From Candidatus Accumulibacter affinis (GTDB taxonomy: Bacteria; Pseudomonadota; Gammaproteobacteria; Burkholderiales; Rhodocyclaceae), in NCBI GenBank assembly GCA_016713625.1, contig JADJOT010000008.1:62001-126000 (forward strand): 64,000 bases of DNA, in the 5' to 3' direction. The stretch's first letter is position 1. Every line of letters begins with the position of its first letter. This document shows positions 34,753 to 43,827 of this stretch, piece by piece. Made by a program: the position numbers and the translations under genes. The notes under the pieces were generated by a model, which searched no databases, was not told where the DNA came from, and was given only the letters and a program-made list of their open reading frames with translations.

Positions 34753-36132
34753 ATGGACCAATCGAATCGTTACGCCGACCTCAGCCTCAGTGAACAGGAC
34801 CTCATCCAGGGTGGCAAGCACATCCTGGTGGCTTACCGGATGAAGCCGAAAGCCGGCTATGACTATCTGCAGGCAGCCGCGCATTTTGCTGCCGAGTCAT
34901 CCACGGGCACCAACGTCGAGGTGTGTACCACCGACGATTTCACCCGCGGTGTCGATGCGCTGGTGTATCTGATCGACGAGGCGAGCGAGGAAATGCGCAT
35001 CGCCTATCCGCTCGACCTCTTCGATCGCAATGTCACCGACGGGCGGATGATGATCGTCTCCTTCCTGACCCTGGTGATCGGCAACAACCAGGGAATGGGG
35101 GACATCGAGCACGCCAAGATTTATGATTTCTACATGCCCGAACGTGCCATTCAGCTTTTCGACGGCCCGGCCAAGGACATCTCCGACCTCTGGCGAATCC
35201 TGGGTCGCCCGATCAAGGATGGCGGTTACATTGCCGGCACGATCATCAAACCCAAGCTCGGTTTGCGGCCGGAGCCGTTTGCCAGGGCCGCCTATCAGTT
35301 CTGGCTGGGTGGAGACTTCATCAAGAATGATGAGCCGCAGGGCAACCAGGTCTTTGCGCCGATGAAGAAGGTGATGCCGCTGGTGTACGACGCCATGAAA
35401 CGTGCGCAGGACGAAACCGGCCAAGCCAAGCTGTTCTCGGCCAACATCACCGCCGACGACCACTACGAGATGTGCGCGCGAGCCGATTTCATCCTGGAAA
35501 CCTTCGGACCCGACGCCGACAAGCTTGCCTTCCTGGTCGACGGCTACGTCGGCGGTCCCGGCATGGTCACCACTGCGCGTCGGCAATATCCCAACCAGTA
35601 TCTGCACTACCACCGTGCCGGCCACGGTGCCGTCACCTCGCCGAGTTCGAAACGCGGTTACGACGCCTACGTCCTGGCCAAGATGTCGCGTCTGCAGGGC
35701 GCCTCGGGAATTCACGTCGGCACCATGGGTTACGGCAAGATGGAAGGCACTGCCGATGATCGCGCGATCGCCTATGTCATCGAGCGCGACGAGTATCAGG
35801 GGCCGGCCTATTACCAGAAGTGGTACGGCATGAAGCCGACGACGCCGATCATTTCCGGCGGCATGAACGCCTTGCGGCTGCCGGGTTTTTTCGCCAATCT
35901 CGGGCACGGCAATGTCATCAACACCTCCGGTGGCGGTTCCTATGGCCACATCGACAGCCCGGCAGCCGGCGCCGTTTCCTTGCGTCAGGCCTACGAGTGC
36001 TGGAAAGCCGGTGCTGACCCGATCGAGTGGGCCAGGCAGCACCAGGAGTTCGCGCGCGCCTTCGAGTCTTTCCCCGGCGACGCCGATACACTCTATCCGG
36101 GCTGGCGCGAAAAGCTCGGGGCGCATCGCTGA
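34753..36132 (+). CDS. cbbM: Ribulose-1,5-bisphosphate carboxylase, form II large subunit
   Basis: CO2-fixing enzyme of the Calvin cycle; form II works as large subunits only. The 459-residue protein is complete and looks active: IIKPKLGLRP (proton-handling lysines), GGDFIKNDEPQGNQ (carbamylated lysine and the metal-binding Asp and Glu), the loop-6 segment GTMGYGKMEG, and NTSGGGSYGHIDSPAAGA near the end. The form II N-terminus MDQSNRYADLSL confirms the class. cbbQ and cbbO follow on the same strand. Confidence 0.98.
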   Translation: MDQSNRYADLSLSEQDLIQGGKHILVAYRMKPKAGYDYLQAAAHFAAESSTGTNVEVCTTDDFTRGVDALVYLIDEASEEMRIAYPLDLFDRNVTDGRMMIVSFLTLVIGNNQGMGDIEHAKIYDFYMPERAIQLFDGPAKDISDLWRILGRPIKDGGYIAGTIIKPKLGLRPEPFARAAYQFWLGGDFIKNDEPQGNQVFAPMKKVMPLVYDAMKRAQDETGQAKLFSANITADDHYEMCARADFILETFGPDADKLAFLVDGYVGGPGMVTTARRQYPNQYLHYHRAGHGAVTSPSSKRGYDAYVLAKMSRLQGASGIHVGTMGYGKMEGTADDRAIAYVIERDEYQGPAYYQKWYGMKPTTPIISGGMNALRLPGFFANLGHGNVINTSGGGSYGHIDSPAAGAVSLRQAYECWKAGADPIEWARQHQEFARAFESFPGDADTLYPGWREKLGAHR

Positions 36133-36205
36133 GCAAGTTCAAGGGCCGATGTCTTGCGCAGCGTCGGCCTGCCTACCGAGCGGATACCCAGCACAGGGAC
36201 AAGCG

Positions 36206-37009
36206 ATGAGCAAGCCGGAACAGTTCAAGGTTCACGACGAACCCTTCTACCAGCCGCAGCGCAACGAAGTGGCGCTTTACGAAGCCGCTTACGCGGCCAG
36301 GCTGCCGGTGATGGTCAAGGGACCAACCGGCTGCGGCAAATCGCGTTTCATCGAGTACATGGCCTGGAAGCTCGGCAAGCCGCTGATCACCGTTGCCTGC
36401 AACGAAGACATGACCGCCTCCGACCTGGTCGGCCGCTACCTGCTCGAAGCGAACGGCACGCGCTGGCTGGACGGGCCGCTGACCACCGCAGCGCGTATCG
36501 GTGCGATCTGCTACCTCGACGAAGTCGTCGAAGCACGTCAGGACACGACGGTCGTCATCCACCCGCTCACCGACCATCGCCGTACGCTGCCACTCGACAA
36601 GAAAGGCGAGCTGATCCACGCCCACCCCGACTTTCAGTTGGTCATCTCGTACAACCCCGGTTACCAGAGCCTGATGAAGGACTTGAAGCAGTCGACCAAG
36701 CAGCGCTTCACCGCCTTCGAGTTCGACTACCCCGAAGCCGCACTCGAAGCGACGATCCTGGTCAGCGAAAGCGGCATCGACGCGACCATCGCCGCACAGC
36801 TCGTGAGCATCGGCGCCACCGCCCGTCGCCTGAAGGGGCACGGCCTCGACGAAGGCATCTCGACGCGGCTGCTGGTCTATGCCGCGACGCTGATCAAGGG
36901 CGGCGTGAGCGCGGTGGATGCCTGTCGGATGGCACTGGTGCGGCCAATCACCGACGACCGCGACATCCGCGATACGCTCGACCACGCGATCGACGCCACC
37001 TTTGCCTGA
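36206..37009 (+). CDS. cbbQ: RubisCO activase AAA+ component CbbQ
   Basis: A MoxR-type AAA+ ATPase that, with CbbO, remodels inhibited RubisCO. The 267-residue protein has Walker A GPTGCGKS (39-46), Walker B ICYLDEVVEA (about 104-113), and sensor region ISYNPGYQSLMKDLK. The frame is open far upstream inside cbbM, but the ATG at 36206 gives the family N-terminus MSKPEQFKVHDEPFYQ. It follows cbbM by 73 bases. Confidence 0.95.
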   Translation: MSKPEQFKVHDEPFYQPQRNEVALYEAAYAARLPVMVKGPTGCGKSRFIEYMAWKLGKPLITVACNEDMTASDLVGRYLLEANGTRWLDGPLTTAARIGAICYLDEVVEARQDTTVVIHPLTDHRRTLPLDKKGELIHAHPDFQLVISYNPGYQSLMKDLKQSTKQRFTAFEFDYPEAALEATILVSESGIDATIAAQLVSIGATARRLKGHGLDEGISTRLLVYAATLIKGGVSAVDACRMALVRPITDDRDIRDTLDHAIDATFA

Positions 37010-37022
37010 GTGACCGCCAGCC

Positions 37023-39326
37023 GTGACTACCCTCGCGGGAAACGACGACGCCTGGCCCGAACGTCTGGCGGCGTACCGCGCGCAACTCGACTGCCGTTTT
37101 CCGCAAATCGGCGAAGTCTTCGAAGCCAGCCTGCTCGACGCGCTGAGCGTCCTCTCGCCCGCGGGCGTCGGCGCCTACCTTGACACCGGACGCTTCCTCG
37201 GCGGCATGGGGCGCGGCGTCGAACCGGTGCTGGCGTTTCTGCAGGAATGGCCGTCGATCGCTCGCATTCTCGGCGAAGAAGCGCTGCCAGCGATCAACGA
37301 CACCCTGCAGCTAATCTGGAAATCCCCGAACGGCAAAGCGATTTCCCCCTTCCTGCAGACCCTCGCCGCCGTCGCCCGCCGGCTGCCCGAGCGCGCGCAG
37401 ATGCAGCGCTACCTCGAGCTGACGCTCGAGCTGATGGAGCGCACCAGCAGTTCGATCCACGGCATCCACAAGACCTTCGCCAGCCCTGGCCTGCCGGACT
37501 TCTTCGCGCAGGCGCCGACCTTGCTCGGCAGCCTGGCGATCGGCGGACTCAGGAACTGGGTCGACTACGGCATTCGCAACTACGCAAACCACCCGGAACG
37601 CCAGCGCGCCTACTTCCGCCTGCAGTTGGCCGACAGCCGCGCCGTTTTTCAGCGCGAACGGCAGGGCACGCTGCTGGTCGATCAGCAACGCCCGCTCGAC
37701 CTCTACCTGCGCGCACTGTGGGGCGACAGTGCGCAGCTGGTACCGTATGCGACCGCTGTTGACCCGGCAGCGGATTCGCCGCGAACCTCGCCTGCGTTGC
37801 CTGCGCTGCCGTACTACGACGCCACCGGGATTCGTCTGCCTGACGTCCTCGACGACGCTCACGGCATCAGCGGTGTCGACCGCTACCGGGCGAGTCTGGC
37901 GCACATCGCCGGTCATCGACGCTGGAGCACGCCGCTGTTCGCCGACAACTTCAGCCCGATGCAGCGCATGGCGATCGAGTCCTTCGAGGACAGCCGCATT
38001 GAAACGCTGATCCTGCGACGCTACCCCGGGCTACGGCGCATCTTCCTCGCGCTGCACCCCAGGCCGGTCGAAGGCGCCTGCAGGCCCGCAACGGAATCCT
38101 GCCTGCGCCATCGCCTGACGATGCTTTCGCGCGCACTGCTCGACCCTGAGCACGGCTACCAGGACGCGTCGCTGCGTGAATTCGTCGCGCGCTTCGCCCA
38201 GACCATGGCACAGGGCGAAGCCAGCAGCGAGGAGATCGCGACGCTCGCGCTGGCCTACGTTGCGCGCACCCGACGGCAGAGCGATCAACTCGCCAACGTG
38301 CATTTCACCGACACGGTCATCGGTTATCGTGACGACAATCGTCACCTCTGGCGATTCCACGAACTCAGCGACGACGAGGAGATGTTCGAGCAGCCGCCGA
38401 CCACCGCCACGCCCGAAGTCGACCGTCTGCCGCCGCGCCATTACCCCGAGTGGGATTACCAGAGCCAGAGCTACCGGCCGGACTGGGTGAGCGTCTACGA
38501 ATCACTGCACCCGTCGGGAGAGGCCGCGACGATCGACCGCCTGCTCGAAAAACACACCGCGCTGGCGCGACGCCTGAAACGCCTGCTCGACCTGTTGCGA
38601 CCGCAGGACAGGGTGCGCATCCGCTATCAGGAAGACGGCAGCGAGCTCGATCTCGACATCGCGATCCGTTCGTTGATCGACTTCAAGAGCGGCGCCACTC
38701 CCGATCCGCGGATCAACCTGAGCCACCGCACGAATGGCCGCAACCTCGCCGTCCTGCTGCTGCTCGACCTCTCCGAGTCGCTCGCTGACAAGGTCAGCGT
38801 CGGCGACGGCGAGCAGACGGTGCTCGAACTGAGTCAGGAGGCGGTGTCACTGCTGGCCTGGTCGATCGAGCAGCTCGGCGACCCCTTGGCGATTGCCGGC
38901 TTTCACTCCGATACCCGGCACGACGTGCGCTACTTCCACCTCAAGGGCTACAGCGAACGCTGGGGCGATCCCGTCAAGGGCCGGCTGGCGGCGATGCAGG
39001 CTGGCTACTCGACGCGCATGGGTGCAGCGATGCGTCACGCCGCGCACTACCTTGCCGCGCAACCGGCCGAGAAGAAGCTGATGCTGATCCTCACCGACGG
39101 CCGGCCTTCGGATGTCGACGTCCAGGACGAGCGGCTGTTGATCGAGGATGCCCGCAAGGCGGTTGGCGAACTCGACCAGCAGAGGATCTTCAGCTACTGC
39201 ATCAGCCTCGACCGCAGGGCCGACGAGTACGTGAGTGATATTTTCGGCGGGCGATATGCAGTGATCGACCGGGTTGACCGCTTGCCGGAGAGGTTGCCGG
39301 AGTTGTTCATGGCGCTGACCAGGTAG
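37023..39326 (+). CDS. cbbO: RubisCO activase adaptor CbbO (VWA domain)
   Basis: Partner of CbbQ; its VWA domain is thought to bind RubisCO and couple it to the ATPase ring. The 767-residue protein has a helical N-terminal region and a C-terminal VWA domain with the MIDAS motif LLDLSES (about residue 580) and a later LTDGRPSD. The GTG start is 13 bases after cbbQ, so the two are probably coupled. Length and order match cbbM-cbbQ-cbbO clusters in other bacteria. Confidence 0.94.
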   Translation: MTTLAGNDDAWPERLAAYRAQLDCRFPQIGEVFEASLLDALSVLSPAGVGAYLDTGRFLGGMGRGVEPVLAFLQEWPSIARILGEEALPAINDTLQLIWKSPNGKAISPFLQTLAAVARRLPERAQMQRYLELTLELMERTSSSIHGIHKTFASPGLPDFFAQAPTLLGSLAIGGLRNWVDYGIRNYANHPERQRAYFRLQLADSRAVFQRERQGTLLVDQQRPLDLYLRALWGDSAQLVPYATAVDPAADSPRTSPALPALPYYDATGIRLPDVLDDAHGISGVDRYRASLAHIAGHRRWSTPLFADNFSPMQRMAIESFEDSRIETLILRRYPGLRRIFLALHPRPVEGACRPATESCLRHRLTMLSRALLDPEHGYQDASLREFVARFAQTMAQGEASSEEIATLALAYVARTRRQSDQLANVHFTDTVIGYRDDNRHLWRFHELSDDEEMFEQPPTTATPEVDRLPPRHYPEWDYQSQSYRPDWVSVYESLHPSGEAATIDRLLEKHTALARRLKRLLDLLRPQDRVRIRYQEDGSELDLDIAIRSLIDFKSGATPDPRINLSHRTNGRNLAVLLLLDLSESLADKVSVGDGEQTVLELSQEAVSLLAWSIEQLGDPLAIAGFHSDTRHDVRYFHLKGYSERWGDPVKGRLAAMQAGYSTRMGAAMRHAAHYLAAQPAEKKLMLILTDGRPSDVDVQDERLLIEDARKAVGELDQQRIFSYCISLDRRADEYVSDIFGGRYAVIDRVDRLPERLPELFMALTR

Positions 39327-39715
39327 CCGGGGAATGATCCCACCGCTGTGGCGGTCGCGGCGAAGCCGGCGGTGAGTTGGTCCCTGCCTACCCGGATGTC
39401 ACTGTCGACAGGCGGGGAAAACCTGTCGTCGCAACTTGTCGGCCTGTCTTTCGGTACCCTCGGAGTAGAATCCGCGAAGTATTGACGGCGGTTCATCGAG
39501 GCTCATATACTGCGCTGTGCTGTCGTTGCGTTTCCTGTCCTTCCCGGCAGGTCGGACGACGGGGCGAAATCGCAGGGCGGCGGGTGCGTAGGTGATGCGG
39601 TGCAAGCCCTTCACTTGCTACAAGGACAGCTGGTGCGGTGGGCGGTGGTTTCATCGCACCGGGGAGGAGGAGGGGCCTATCCCCTCGTAGCGTGATAACT
39701 ACTGGGAGCACAGAC
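39327..39715. other. Gene-free stretch before the universal stress protein gene
   Basis: No open frame here looks coding. It contains the promoter at 39482-39511 and a roughly 200-base leader. Near its end are two small inverted repeats (39671-39675 with 39681-39685, and a GTAG/CTAC pair at about 39687-39702). No known RNA motif is recognised. Confidence 0.6.
39482..39511 (+). promoter_or_regulatory. Sigma-70 promoter upstream of the universal stress protein gene
   Basis: TTGACG (39482-39487), an 18-base spacer and TATACT (39506-39511). It matches consensus well and would start near 39518, leaving a long leader before the ATG at 39716. Confidence 0.55.
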
Positions 39716-40159
39716 ATGTTCAAGAACATCCTCATCCCCACCGACGGGTCCGTTCGGTCCCGCAAGGCGCTCAAGGCCGGCGTCAAGCTGGCGCAGGCAA
39801 TTGGCGCGAAGGTCACCGGCTACCATGGCGTGCAGGCGCTGCGCCCCGAACTCTTCGGTGACGGCGACCTGATCAAAAAGGACACGGTGGACCTGCTCGA
39901 TGAGCAGGCACGTTCCGTGGGAGAGAGATACCTCGCCGAGATCGCCAAGGCGGCCACGGCCGCCGGCGTGGTGTACGCGGGCTTGATCACCAAGGCACCG
40001 ACGGCGTACGAAGGGATCATCGACGCAGCAAAAAAGAAGCGGTGTGACGCCATCTTCCTGTCCTCGCGCGGGCGTGGCGAGTTGAAGTCGCTGCTGCTGG
40101 GCAGCGTGACGCAGAAGGTGCTGGCACACGCCAAGGTACCGGTGATCGTCTACCGTTAG
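39716..40159 (+). CDS. Universal stress protein (UspA family)
   Basis: A 147-residue single-domain protein. The N-terminal FKNILIPTDGSVRSRKAL and C-terminal SSRGRGELKSLLLGSVTQKVLAHAKVPV carry the G-x-G then G-S ATP-binding pattern. Such proteins help survival under energy or oxidative stress in ways that vary. The ATG at 39716, preceded by GGGAG, is chosen over upstream in-frame starts. No partner gene is obvious. Confidence 0.92.
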   Translation: MFKNILIPTDGSVRSRKALKAGVKLAQAIGAKVTGYHGVQALRPELFGDGDLIKKDTVDLLDEQARSVGERYLAEIAKAATAAGVVYAGLITKAPTAYEGIIDAAKKKRCDAIFLSSRGRGELKSLLLGSVTQKVLAHAKVPVIVYR

Positions 40160-40493
40160 CCCGTTCGACGGCCACGGTTCTGGCGGCAGAACGCAACGCA
40201 AAGCGCAGCTGACTGCTTGCAGACGAACGGCAAGAACGACTCGGTGAGTACGCTTGAGGTCGCTTGGGGCAGCGAGCCCGTGGCTTTGCCGGGCGATTGA
40301 CCTGGCGAGTTTTGTCAGGTTTCAACTTCTTGAGCCAACAGCTCAAGGACCCGCTGGAGCCGTGCGCGGCGGTGAATCATGCGCTGACATCCGCGAGTTC
40401 GCTGGTCTGCAGGCCGCCCCGCTCTGAGAACAAGGCATTACACTTGCGTGGCGCGTGGATATTCACCAGCGCGCCGCATGGCCAGGAGGAAAG
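40160..40493. other. Gene-free stretch between usp and the lysozyme fusion
   Basis: No plausible gene. A short ACCTG/CAGGT inverted repeat is at about 40300-40320. I see no clear promoter for the downstream gene, nor any known RNA element. Confidence 0.5.
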
Positions 40494-41786
40494 ATGAGCG
40501 AGGGAGTCGGTTGCAGGTTGCTGGCCTGCGCCATCATCGGGGTACTGGCGGCAGCGACGGCGCCGGCGGCGGTAGCGGCCGCGGAGGTCGCCGCCGGCCA
40601 GAGCGCGCCGCGAACGAGCAAGTCCTTCCGCCGCGCCACCGAGGAAGCTGCCACTCTGTCTGGCGGCTTGACGGTGGGCGTGAACAGGAACTCGCTGCGC
40701 GATGGAGAACTCCTGGTGGTGACCGTCGATGTGCCGTCCGATGGTTATCTCAACGTGCTCAGCGTTGGCCCAGACGATGTGCCGACGGTGCTTTTTCCCA
40801 ACCAGAAGCATAGCGACAATCGCGTCACCGCCGGGCTTTTCAGCCTCCCGACGCAGCAAATGAAGTTCGATCTCAAGGCGACGAAACCCTACGGGCCGAC
40901 GCTGATCGCGGCTTTCCTCAGCAAGGAGCCGCTGGACTTTTACCAGAGCGGCGCGGGCGAACGCGACGCGCAGGACAGGATGCAGGAACCGTTCGCGCGG
41001 CTTTCGGCCAGCAGTCGCAGCCAACTCGAAAAACTGGCCGCGAAAAGCTTCGCGGTCAGCCCGCGCGCCGCGCCGCTACGCGGCGGCATGGCCTATGGAC
41101 TGGTGTGTGCGGCCAGCGGCCCGTGCGACGCGACGGCCATGGCGCCGGGCTCTGGCGACCCGCCAGCTGAAGAGCGACTGACCCCCGGCATCCTGCTCGA
41201 GCCCGAGGTCGAACTGCCGCTGCCCAAGGGGGTATGGCTGCGCCCGGTGTACGACAAGGGAATCCGCCTGAGCAAGCTGTCGGAAGGATTCCTTCCCCGT
41301 CTGTACAACGATGCCGAGCGCTACTGCAGCATTGCCTACGGCCACCTGGTCAGGAAAGCGCCCTGTGACGGCAGCGAACCGGCCGCTTTGCAGCGCGGCG
41401 TCAGCGAGGCGCAGGGCGAAAAACTGCTGGCCGAGGACATGCGTCGCGCGCAACGGGCGGTGACCAGCCTGGTGACAACGACTCTCAGCGATGGGCAGTA
41501 CGCCGCGTTGTGCGACTTCACGTATAACGTGGGGGTCGGCAACCTGCAGCGGTCGACGCTGCTCAAGGTGGTCAACGCCGGTGAGCACGATCGCGTTCCT
41601 GGGCAGTTGCGGCGATGGAACAAAGCCAATGGCGAGGAGTCTCGCGGTCTGACGATCCGTCGTCAACGCGAGATCGCCTTGTACTTCGAGGGCGAAGCGC
41701 TACCGAAAACGCCGCCTGGCGATCAGGACCTGACGCCGATCGACATTCGCGTCGGGGAGCCGGCGGTGGCGACCCAGGAGGAGTAA
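40494..41786 (+). CDS. Exported DUF4384 protein fused to GH24-type lysozyme
   Basis: A 430-residue protein starting at the ATG at 40494 with a strong AGGAGGA site. Signal peptide about 1-33 (ending APAAVAAAE). Residues about 50-140 resemble DUF4384 (LRDGELLVVTVDVPSDGYLNVL, then VPTVLFPNQ). Residues about 255-400 are a phage-type (GH24) lysozyme: SEGFLPRLYNDAERYCSIAYGH aligns with the T4 lysozyme E-D-T triad, with Glu and Asp kept and Ser in the Thr position, and FTYNVGVGNLQRSTLL follows. It probably cuts or binds peptidoglycan in the periplasm. The M23 peptidase gene follows 66 bases later. It is not a prophage lysis gene by context. Confidence 0.8.
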   Translation: MSEGVGCRLLACAIIGVLAAATAPAAVAAAEVAAGQSAPRTSKSFRRATEEAATLSGGLTVGVNRNSLRDGELLVVTVDVPSDGYLNVLSVGPDDVPTVLFPNQKHSDNRVTAGLFSLPTQQMKFDLKATKPYGPTLIAAFLSKEPLDFYQSGAGERDAQDRMQEPFARLSASSRSQLEKLAAKSFAVSPRAAPLRGGMAYGLVCAASGPCDATAMAPGSGDPPAEERLTPGILLEPEVELPLPKGVWLRPVYDKGIRLSKLSEGFLPRLYNDAERYCSIAYGHLVRKAPCDGSEPAALQRGVSEAQGEKLLAEDMRRAQRAVTSLVTTTLSDGQYAALCDFTYNVGVGNLQRSTLLKVVNAGEHDRVPGQLRRWNKANGEESRGLTIRRQREIALYFEGEALPKTPPGDQDLTPIDIRVGEPAVATQEE

Positions 41787-41852
41787 CGGGGCGCCGGCGT
41801 CGACTGTTAGACTGCGACCTTGCGCCCATCCCGCCGCGGTACCGCCACGACC

Positions 41853-42758
41853 ATGCGTTCGCTTCCGATCCTCTGGCTGCTCCTGGCCTGCACCCTCTCG
41901 GCGATTGCCGGCGCCCGGGAGGCTTATCCCTTATCGATAACTGCCGAGCGTCGCGGCAGCGGGCATCAGGTGCTGGCGCGCAACGCGGGGCCGGCGCCGG
42001 TGTCGGTGCGGCTGACCCTGGCCAGCGTGGAAAATGTCGACAGCGTGCAGGCGCTGCCGGTGGTTGCGGTGGTGCCGCCGTACAGCGAGCTGCTCCTGCT
42101 CCAGATTCGCCCCTTGACCCCCGGTCGTAGCCACCGCTTCGCCACCCAATCGACGTACAAAATCGGCAATATTTCTGCGCTTCCCGATCCGCGAGCCATC
42201 TACCGCCTGCCCTACGAGAACGGCCGCAGCTTCGTCGTCAGCCAGGCTGCGGGCGGGCCGATCACCACCCATCACGCAGACGATAGCCGCTACGCGATCG
42301 ACTTCCGGATGCCCGAGAACACGCCGATCGTCGCTGCTCGTGGCGGGGTGGTGATCGCGACGGAATCGTCGCACCGGCGCGGCGGCCAGGACCCCGCCCT
42401 GCTCTCGATGGCCAACTATGTGAGCATCCTGCATGTCGATGATACGGTCGCCACCTACGCTCACCTGGCGCCCGGCGGGGTGCGCGTGCGCGTGGGAGAG
42501 CGGGTGCTGGCCGGCACACCGATCGGCTATTCGGGAGCGACCGGCTATACCTCCGGGCCGCATCTGCACTTTGTCGTGCAGAGGCTGGTGCGTGCGGACG
42601 AGGGTTTTGCCAGCGTTTCGCTGCCGCTGCGCTTCTACGTCGGTTTGCCGCCCTATGCCTTCGAGCCCGCCTACCGGCAATGGTTGACCGCCGACTATTC
42701 GGCACCCGGCAAGCCGCCGCAGCTGGTCGATGCCAGGGCGGCCAGGCAGGGCCGCTGA
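41853..42758 (+). CDS. Exported M23 (LytM-like) metallopeptidase
   Basis: A 301-residue protein with a signal peptide (MRSLPILWLLLACTLSAIAGA), a beta-rich N-terminal domain (about 25-115) and a C-terminal M23 domain. Zinc ligands are visible in HADDSRYAIDF (H and D) and the catalytic GPHLHFVV. Active members cut peptide cross-links of peptidoglycan. The ATG at 41853 is preferred to an upstream in-frame TTG because it begins the signal peptide. It follows the lysozyme fusion, so the two may act on the cell wall together. Confidence 0.9.
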   Translation: MRSLPILWLLLACTLSAIAGAREAYPLSITAERRGSGHQVLARNAGPAPVSVRLTLASVENVDSVQALPVVAVVPPYSELLLLQIRPLTPGRSHRFATQSTYKIGNISALPDPRAIYRLPYENGRSFVVSQAAGGPITTHHADDSRYAIDFRMPENTPIVAARGGVVIATESSHRRGGQDPALLSMANYVSILHVDDTVATYAHLAPGGVRVRVGERVLAGTPIGYSGATGYTSGPHLHFVVQRLVRADEGFASVSLPLRFYVGLPPYAFEPAYRQWLTADYSAPGKPPQLVDARAARQGR

Positions 42759-42782
42759 GCCGCCCGCCTGGCCGGCCAGCCC

Positions 42783-43679
42783 TTAGGCCGCTGGCGGTTC
42801 GCCCCCGAGCGCAGTGAGCAGGTCGGCGAGCAGCTGCGCCACTTCGCCGGTCATCAGCGTGAAGTCGATGTCGAAGCGTTCGTCGTCGTTGTCTCCCTGA
42901 CCCTCGGCCTGTTCCTTGAGGAGGTCGAGGAAAGCCAGGCGCTTGATCTGCAACTGGTCGTTGAGGACGAAGGAAATGCGGTCGTTCCAGGTCATCGCCA
43001 GACGGGTGACGACTTTTCCGGCGGCGATGTGCTGGCGGATCTCTTCCCCTTCGAGCGTGTGATTGACGTAGCGTACGCTGGCTTTTTCGCTCGAGCGCAG
43101 TTCGAGATCCTGGTCGAGAGTGAAGCCCGACGGTGCCTCGCCGCCGGCCACCCAGCCGGTCATCGCCGCCGACGGCGATTGCGTGACCTTGAGCACCCTG
43201 GCCGGCAAGGCGTCGAGCGACTTGCGCAGATGCTCGAGAAACTCTTCGGCCTTCGCTGGCGACGCCGAGTCGATCACCAGCCAGCCGTTGATCGGGTCGA
43301 TCCAGCCATAGGTGCTGCGGCTACGGATGAAGGCGCGCGGCAGTAGCTCGACCGTCATCTCTGCCTGGATTTCGCGTAGTTCGCGGCGACCGATGCGGCG
43401 GCCTTCGGCTTCCTCGATCGCTTCGGCCTTGTCACTGGCAAAGCGCTTGACGATCGAGGCAGGCAGCAGCTTCTCCTCGACGCCGAGGGCGAGCAGCCAC
43501 TGCTGGTTGACCGCGTGTACCAGCGTACCGCCAGCGCGTGGCGCGACCCAGCCGATGCTGCGCGGATCGGTGGCGCCGCACCCCTGCAGGGTCAGTCGAG
43601 CGAGTTGCTCGGCAAGTTGGCTGGCGTCGACGGCCCAGTTGCTGGGAAGGCGGTAGAGATGAAGGTTCTTAAACCACAT
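42783..43679 (-). CDS. rdgC: Recombination-associated protein RdgC
   Basis: A 298-residue protein that forms a ring dimer around DNA and limits RecA activity in E. coli. The N-terminus MWFKNLHLYRLP and the LTLQGCGATDPRSIGWVAPR block are diagnostic. It is convergent with the M23 gene (24-base gap) and divergent from the PHP phosphatase gene, so it is probably monocistronic. Confidence 0.94.
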   Translation of the reverse strand: MWFKNLHLYRLPSNWAVDASQLAEQLARLTLQGCGATDPRSIGWVAPRAGGTLVHAVNQQWLLALGVEEKLLPASIVKRFASDKAEAIEEAEGRRIGRRELREIQAEMTVELLPRAFIRSRSTYGWIDPINGWLVIDSASPAKAEEFLEHLRKSLDALPARVLKVTQSPSAAMTGWVAGGEAPSGFTLDQDLELRSSEKASVRYVNHTLEGEEIRQHIAAGKVVTRLAMTWNDRISFVLNDQLQIKRLAFLDLLKEQAEGQGDNDDERFDIDFTLMTGEVAQLLADLLTALGGEPPAA

Positions 43680-43827
43680 GTTCGGATCCGGAAAAATCGC
43701 GAATTATAGGCCTGAAAGCCGGTGCAGACGGCTTCCAGCGAGAAGGTTTTCCGGACCTTCGGCGCGAACTCTCGACGCCGGTTGCGGCATTTTGCGGTCA
43801 CCGAAGGCGGTCGTGGCCTGTGTTATC

